In this document: positions 16,769-16,873 of the stretch, piece by piece | Position numbering within the stretch: position 1 is the stretch's first letter | How the letters are laid out: every line of letters starts with the position of its first letter | Assembly (NCBI GenBank): GCA_046047235.1 | Contig: JBJOII010000099.1 | Location: 1-16,873, forward strand | DNA from: JBMTVN01 sp046047235 | Lineage (GTDB): Bacteria; Verrucomicrobiota; Verrucomicrobiia; Limisphaerales; JAHDYP01 | Reading direction: 5' to 3' | Length of the DNA: 16,873 bases | Made by a program: the position numbers and the translations under genes | Notes under the pieces: generated by a model | The model's database searches: none | What the model saw: only the letters and a program-made list of their open reading frames with translations | Told to the model about the DNA's origin: nothing

Positions 16769-16788
16769 TCCGCAACCGCGGAACGCAG
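16763..16788. repeat. Perfect 11-bp hairpin
   Basis: CTGCGTTCCGC (16763-16773) pairs perfectly with GCGGAACGCAG (16778-16788) across the loop AACC. No T-run follows on the + strand. On the - strand it is followed by a G/A-rich repeat, so it is not an intrinsic terminator in either direction. Confidence 0.7.
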
Positions 16789-16790
16789 AA

Positions 16791-16832
16791 GCCCTCAGCC
16801 CTCAGCGCTCTGCGCTTCCCGCTTACCGCTCA
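16791..16832. repeat. 7-bp array block 4
   Basis: Six 7-mers in strict register: GCCCTCA, GCCCTCA, GCGCTCT, GCGCTTC, CCGCTTA, CCGCTCA. The consensus is roughly SCSCTCA. The unit differs from block 1 while the 7-base period is the same. Confidence 0.75.
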
Positions 16833-16844
16833 GCACCCCCCCCC

Positions 16845-16873
16845 ATCGAAATCGAAATCGGGATCGCTATCGG
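16845..16873. repeat. Hexanucleotide ATCGNN array, cut by window end
   Basis: Units ATCGAA, ATCGAA, ATCGGG, ATCGCT and ATCGG follow each other with a 6-base period after a run of nine C residues. The array is truncated by the window edge, so its full length and downstream neighbour are unknown. Confidence 0.75.

Noticed and set aside
16526..16775. Two overlapping - strand reading frames of 63 and 77 codons in the tail
   Set aside because: They translate the 7-mer repeats (Trp/Gly/Glu-rich repeats such as RWEMGDR), so they reflect repeat structure rather than genes.

Overview
This is a GC-rich bacterial chromosomal window carrying eight protein-coding genes, two on the + strand and six on the - strand. 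I see no tRNA, rRNA, CRISPR array or insertion sequence. The best fit is the phylum Verrucomicrobiota, or a close relative in the Planctomycetes-Verrucomicrobia-Chlamydiae group. The evidence is a Tat-exported Gfo/Idh/MocA oxidoreductase, a pseudopilin-like protein of the H-X9-DG class, a secreted LamG protein ending in FFRLRK, and intergenic DNA full of short periodic repeats. This placement is inferred from protein style, and I cannot name a species.

Left part (1-2875, + strand): a short repeat-rich leader is followed by a Tat-signal Gfo/Idh/MocA oxidoreductase and, 12 bases after its stop, an RtcB-type RNA ligase. A convergent intergenic region (2876-3196) holds a REP-like hairpin flanked by direct repeats, a 7-bp periodic pyrimidine array, and a strong intrinsic terminator that serves the - strand.

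Middle part (3197-7533, - strand): a pseudopilin-like protein, a small alanine-rich lipoprotein and a 996-residue secreted LamG/Ig protein follow each other with gaps of 70 and 79 bases. The only clear terminator lies after the last gene. They look like one surface or envelope operon.

Right part (7775-16396, - strand): three genes probably form an operon. In order of transcription they are a 724-residue flotillin/SPFH membrane scaffold, an 1850-residue AAA ATPase of the DUF3686 'DNA repair ATPase' type with long helical regions, and a 276-residue unrecognised protein with a helical N-terminus and a proline-rich linker. This membrane-scaffold plus giant-ATPase module is the most interesting part of the window and its function is unknown to me. 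It lacks the NfeD-type partner that often accompanies flotillins.

The last 475 bases (16397-16873) have no gene. They contain several arrays with a strict 7-base period, a perfect 11-bp hairpin, and a 6-base array cut by the window edge. The + strand is C-rich in the lines I counted whichever way the genes point. That suggests the + strand is the lagging-strand template sense and that the six - strand genes run with replication.
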